Below are positions 6,677 through 8,674 of a stretch of DNA of 8,674 nucleotides, piece by piece (within the stretch, counting starts at the first letter, position 1; every line of letters starts with the position of its first letter). The notes beneath the pieces were generated by a model. That model was given only the letters and a program-made list of their open reading frames with translations, ran no database searches and was not told where the DNA came from. Both the position numbers and the translations under genes were made by a program. The DNA comes from an uncultured Hyphomicrobiales bacterium (GTDB lineage Bacteria; Pseudomonadota; Alphaproteobacteria; Rhizobiales; Beijerinckiaceae): contig CAIVAX010000366.1 in NCBI GenBank assembly GCA_903903935.1, positions 1 to 8,674 of the forward strand. Direction: 5' to 3'.

Positions 6677-6761
6677 GCTGGAGCTTATAAGGGCACAATC
6701 CAAAGCGCCAAGATGCAACAGCCACGATGACGCGGCGCGCCTTTTCTGCTAGGGGGAGAGC
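6677..6761 (+). promoter_or_regulatory. Gap between livF and proA
   Basis: An 85-base gap without a gene. A 6-base perfect dyad (TAAGCT, 6674-6679 / AGCTTA, 6682-6687) starts in the livF stop codon, but its 2-base loop and lack of a T-run make it a poor terminator. No clear promoter boxes are seen. Whether proA is read from the liv transcript or from its own promoter cannot be settled from the sequence. Confidence 0.4.
6751..6758 (+). promoter_or_regulatory. Ribosome binding site fixing the long proA start
   Basis: AGGGGGAG lies just ahead of the ATG at 6762. The next in-frame ATG, at 6852 (residue 31), would remove the unusual N-terminal extension, but I see no purine-rich site of this strength before it. 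This favours the long form. Confidence 0.7.
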
Positions 6762-8093
6762 ATGACACTCTCTTCTGCACCCTCCTCCACCCCATCCGCC
6801 TCCACCCCATCTGCCCCTGCGCTCTCAGCTTCGGCCTCGCTCGTTGAGACTATGCATGAGCTGGGACGCCGGGCTCGTCTGGCCGCCCATGCCCTTGGTC
6901 TTGCCTCGAGCGAGCAAAAGAACACAGCTTTGTTCACGGCGGCTAAAGTCATGCGCGCGCAATCGGCGGCGATCATTGCCGCCAATGCGCTGGATATGCA
7001 GGCGGGTGAACAGGCTGGCCTGACTAAGGCCAATTTGGACCGGCTCATGCTCAATGAGGCGCGTATTGAGGCTATGGCCAAGGGGCTGGAAGATATTGCG
7101 CATCTGCCCGATCCGGTGGGGCGTGTGCTGGCGCAATTTGAGCGCCCCAATGGGCTGATGATTGAGCGCGTTTCAACGCCGCTGGGCGTGATTGGCGTGA
7201 TTTATGAAAGCCGCCCCAATGTCACCGCCGATGCGGGGGCTTTGTGCCTGAAGGCGGGCAATGCTGCGATTTTGCGTGGCGGCTCTGATTCCTTCCATTC
7301 CTCGCGCGCAATCCATGATTGTTTGGCAGAAGGGTTGCGCGCCGCCAATCTGCCGCAAGCAGCAATTGCGCTTGTGCCTGTGCGCGACCGGGCCGCAGTG
7401 GGTGAAATGCTCAAGGGGCTTGCTGGTCAGCTTGATGTGATTGTGCCACGTGGCGGCAAAAGTCTGGTGGCGCGCGTGCAAGAAGAGGCGCGCGTACCTG
7501 TGTTTGCGCATCTTGAAGGGATTGTGCATGTCTATGTCGATCGTGCCGCTGATCTCGACATGGCCAAGACGATTTTGCGCAATGCCAAATTGCGCCGCAC
7601 GGGCATTTGTGGTGCAGCCGAGACCTTGCTGGTGGATCGCGCGATTGCTGATCAATCGCTCAAGCCGCTTGTCTCCATGCTGATTGATGCCGGTTGCGCC
7701 GTGCGCGGTGATGATATGGTTTGCAAGGCCGATGCGCGCGCAACACCTGCCACGACTGAGGATTGGCGCACCGAATATCTCGACAGCATTATTTCCGCCA
7801 AAGTGGTGGATGGTCTGGATGAGGCGATGAACCATATCGATACATTTGGCTCGCATCATACGGATTGCATCATCACGCAGGATCAAGCAGCAGCCGATCG
7901 CTTTTTGCGCGAAGTGGACTCAGCCATTGTGCTGCATAATGCTTCAACCCAATTTGCCGATGGCGGCGAATTTGGCTTTGGTGCCGAGATTGGCATTGCA
8001 ACAGGACGCATGCATGCGCGAGGTCCCGTGGGCCTTGAGCAATTGACCTCGTTTAAATATCGCGTGCATGGCAGCGGCCAAATCCGCAGCTAG
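6762..8093 (+). CDS. proA: Gamma-glutamyl phosphate reductase (glutamate-5-semialdehyde dehydrogenase)
   Basis: Catalyses the NADPH-dependent reduction of gamma-glutamyl phosphate to glutamate-5-semialdehyde, the second step of proline synthesis from glutamate, in the cytoplasm. It has 443 residues against a usual 415-430. The body is textbook ProA: '[21 protein letters not shown]' around 135-155, '[15 protein letters not shown]' (163-177), '[12 protein letters not shown]' (225-236), catalytic Cys283 in '[14 protein letters not shown]' (278-291), the conserved '[13 protein letters not shown]' (358-370, with Phe where the family signature expects His or Tyr), and '[17 protein letters not shown]' (398-414) near the end. 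The excess length is an N-terminal stretch of about 25 residues made almost only of Ser, Pro, Ala and Thr, coded in part by a 15-base tandem repeat; it is probably disordered. proB is not adjacent. A possible HD-domain gene follows after 27 bases on the same strand and is probably co-transcribed. Confidence 0.97.
   Translation: MTLSSAPSSTPSASTPSAPALSASASLVETMHELGRRARLAAHALGLASSEQKNTALFTAAKVMRAQSAAIIAANALDMQAGEQAGLTKANLDRLMLNEARIEAMAKGLEDIAHLPDPVGRVLAQFERPNGLMIERVSTPLGVIGVIYESRPNVTADAGALCLKAGNAAILRGGSDSFHSSRAIHDCLAEGLRAANLPQAAIALVPVRDRAAVGEMLKGLAGQLDVIVPRGGKSLVARVQEEARVPVFAHLEGIVHVYVDRAADLDMAKTILRNAKLRRTGICGAAETLLVDRAIADQSLKPLVSMLIDAGCAVRGDDMVCKADARATPATTEDWRTEYLDSIISAKVVDGLDEAMNHIDTFGSHHTDCIITQDQAAADRFLREVDSAIVLHNASTQFADGGEFGFGAEIGIATGRMHARGPVGLEQLTSFKYRVHGSGQIRS
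6784..6813 (+). repeat. Two-copy 15-base tandem repeat in the start of proA
   Basis: Units 6784-6798 (CCTCCACCCCATCCG) and 6799-6813 (CCTCCACCCCATCTG) differ at one base. The unit is a multiple of three, so copy-number change would lengthen or shorten the Ser/Pro/Ala/Thr-rich tail by five residues without breaking the frame. It looks like a recent slipped-strand duplication. Confidence 0.8.
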
Positions 8094-8108
8094 GCGCTTG
8101 CCTCATCT

Positions 8109-8114
8109 GGAGAG
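8109..8114 (+). promoter_or_regulatory. Ribosome binding site of the HD-domain gene
   Basis: GGAGAG lies 6 bases before the ATG at 8121 and within the 27-base gap after proA. It supports both this start codon and the plus strand as the coding strand, against a long antisense open frame at 8103-8597. Confidence 0.75.
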
Positions 8115-8120
8115 CATCAC

Positions 8121-8674
8121 ATGACCTATGAGGACATGGTCGCAGAAACCCAAAGGCTGGTCGCAGCGCAAGTCACCCCGGATATGGATTCGGAAATGCG
8201 TGACGAATTGCTGGAAAAGACCATGATGCGCCTGCTGGATCGCAAAGCGGCGGTTCCCTTCTTTGGCCGTGTGGGCATGTTGGGTGCAGGTGGCGGCACG
8301 CCTGTTCCCGGCCATTATCTCATGCATCATGAGCCGCGCCTGCCGCCCATGCCGGACAAGCCAAGTCTCATTGATTTTTTCACCAAGCGCATTTTGCTCA
8401 TGGGCCGTGGTGGTCAACATTTGCTCCAAAGCGCCAAGCTCGCGCAAAAAAACGGCTTGCCGGAAAAACTTGTTCTGGCCTGTTTGGTGCATGATGTGGC
8501 GGTGACAGCGCATATACGCTGCGACCATGGCTATTATGGTGCGCAATTGATCGCGCCTTATGTCGATGAGGAAGTGGCCTGGGCGGTGCGCTATCATCAG
8601 GCGCTGCGCTTTTATCCTGATCCTGAGATGAACTATGAATATCCTGATCTTTATAAGCGCTCGTTTGGTGAGGA
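8121..8674 (+). CDS. HD-domain metal-dependent protein, 5' part (cut by window edge)
   Basis: The frame is open from ATG 8121 to the right edge, giving 184 residues and no stop. Residues 1-95 are a helical, Met-rich lead-in with a glycine-rich stretch (GMLGAGGGTP, 52-61) and no recognisable domain. From about 96 it has the ligand order of a di-metal HD domain: H100 in 'GGQHLLQSAKLA', H124-D125 in 'LACLVHDVA', H136 in 'DHGYYGAQLI', and H159 in 'WAVRYHQALRFYPD'. The H100-H124 spacing and the 'HxxxGA' and 'RxHxAxRxY'-like elements recall PhnZ/MIOX-type HD oxygenases more than (p)ppGpp or cyclic-nucleotide phosphohydrolases. There is no signal peptide, so it is probably cytoplasmic. It follows proA by 27 bases and is likely in the same transcript, yet has no known role in proline synthesis. 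HD-superfamily membership is well supported; oxygenase versus phosphohydrolase is open, because the rest of the domain lies outside the window. Confidence 0.8.
   Translation, partial: MTYEDMVAETQRLVAAQVTPDMDSEMRDELLEKTMMRLLDRKAAVPFFGRVGMLGAGGGTPVPGHYLMHHEPRLPPMPDKPSLIDFFTKRILLMGRGGQHLLQSAKLAQKNGLPEKLVLACLVHDVAVTAHIRCDHGYYGAQLIAPYVDEEVAWAVRYHQALRFYPDPEMNYEYPDLYKRSFGE

Noticed and set aside
6674..6687. Perfect 6-base dyad at the livF stop as a terminator
   Set aside because: The loop is only 2 bases, the stem is short and half A/T, and no T-run follows.
7173..7886. 237-residue open frame on the minus strand across proA
   Set aside because: It is antisense to an unmistakable ProA, with no recognisable motif or ribosome site.
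8103..8597. 164-residue open frame on the minus strand at the right end
   Set aside because: The plus-strand frame from 8121 has a ribosome site, HD-domain ligands and uniform TAT tyrosine codons; the minus frame has none of these.
1..8674. tRNA, rRNA, CRISPR array, insertion sequence or phage genes
   Set aside because: Intergenic gaps are short and show no cloverleaf, spaced repeats, terminal inverted repeats or transposase-like reading frames.

Overview
The window looks like ordinary chromosome from a moderately GC-rich Gram-negative proteobacterium, most likely an alphaproteobacterium. This placement is inferred from the style of the proteins: a fused LivM-LivG transporter subunit, an alphaproteobacterial-looking ProA, and Sec-type periplasmic binding proteins. 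No rRNA, tRNA or species marker is present, so I do not go further. There is no sign of phage, transposon, plasmid or CRISPR.

Layout. (1) Bases 1-1023 hold the 3' part of a peptide/nickel-type (family 5) ABC solute-binding protein that begins before the window. (2) A small NTF2/SnoaL-fold gene lies on the minus strand at 1045-1437, convergent with gene 1. A GC-rich hairpin sits inside its 3' end. (3) A divergent control region of about 275 bases (1438-1712) contains two dyads. (4) Bases 1713-6676 carry a complete branched-chain-amino-acid-type (HAAT) ABC importer: livK (binding protein), livH (permease), a fused livM-livG (permease plus ATPase in one 666-residue chain) and livF (second ATPase). 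A strong stem-loop separates livK from livH; the later genes are nearly contiguous. (5) proA (6762-8093) encodes gamma-glutamyl phosphate reductase of proline synthesis, with an odd Ser/Pro/Ala/Thr-rich N-terminus encoded partly by a DNA tandem repeat. (6) From 8121 to the right edge runs the start of an HD-domain protein that is probably co-transcribed with proA.

How the genes work together. LivK would capture a ligand in the periplasm and deliver it to a LivH/LivM channel driven by the LivG and LivF ATPases. The ligand could be a branched-chain amino acid, but this family also takes amides, urea-like compounds and aromatic acids, so the substrate is open. The livK-livH stem-loop fits the usual need for more binding protein than membrane complex. 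ProA acts in cytoplasmic proline synthesis and has no proB beside it here. The HD protein keeps the His/HD/His/His ligand set of a di-metal HD site and resembles the PhnZ-like layout, but its function is unknown.

I see no clearly new multi-gene system. The best leads are the HD protein cut by the right edge, the LivM-LivG fusion with its extra membrane hairpin and a DNA dyad at the domain joint, proA placed away from its usual partners, and the near-exclusive use of TAT for tyrosine.
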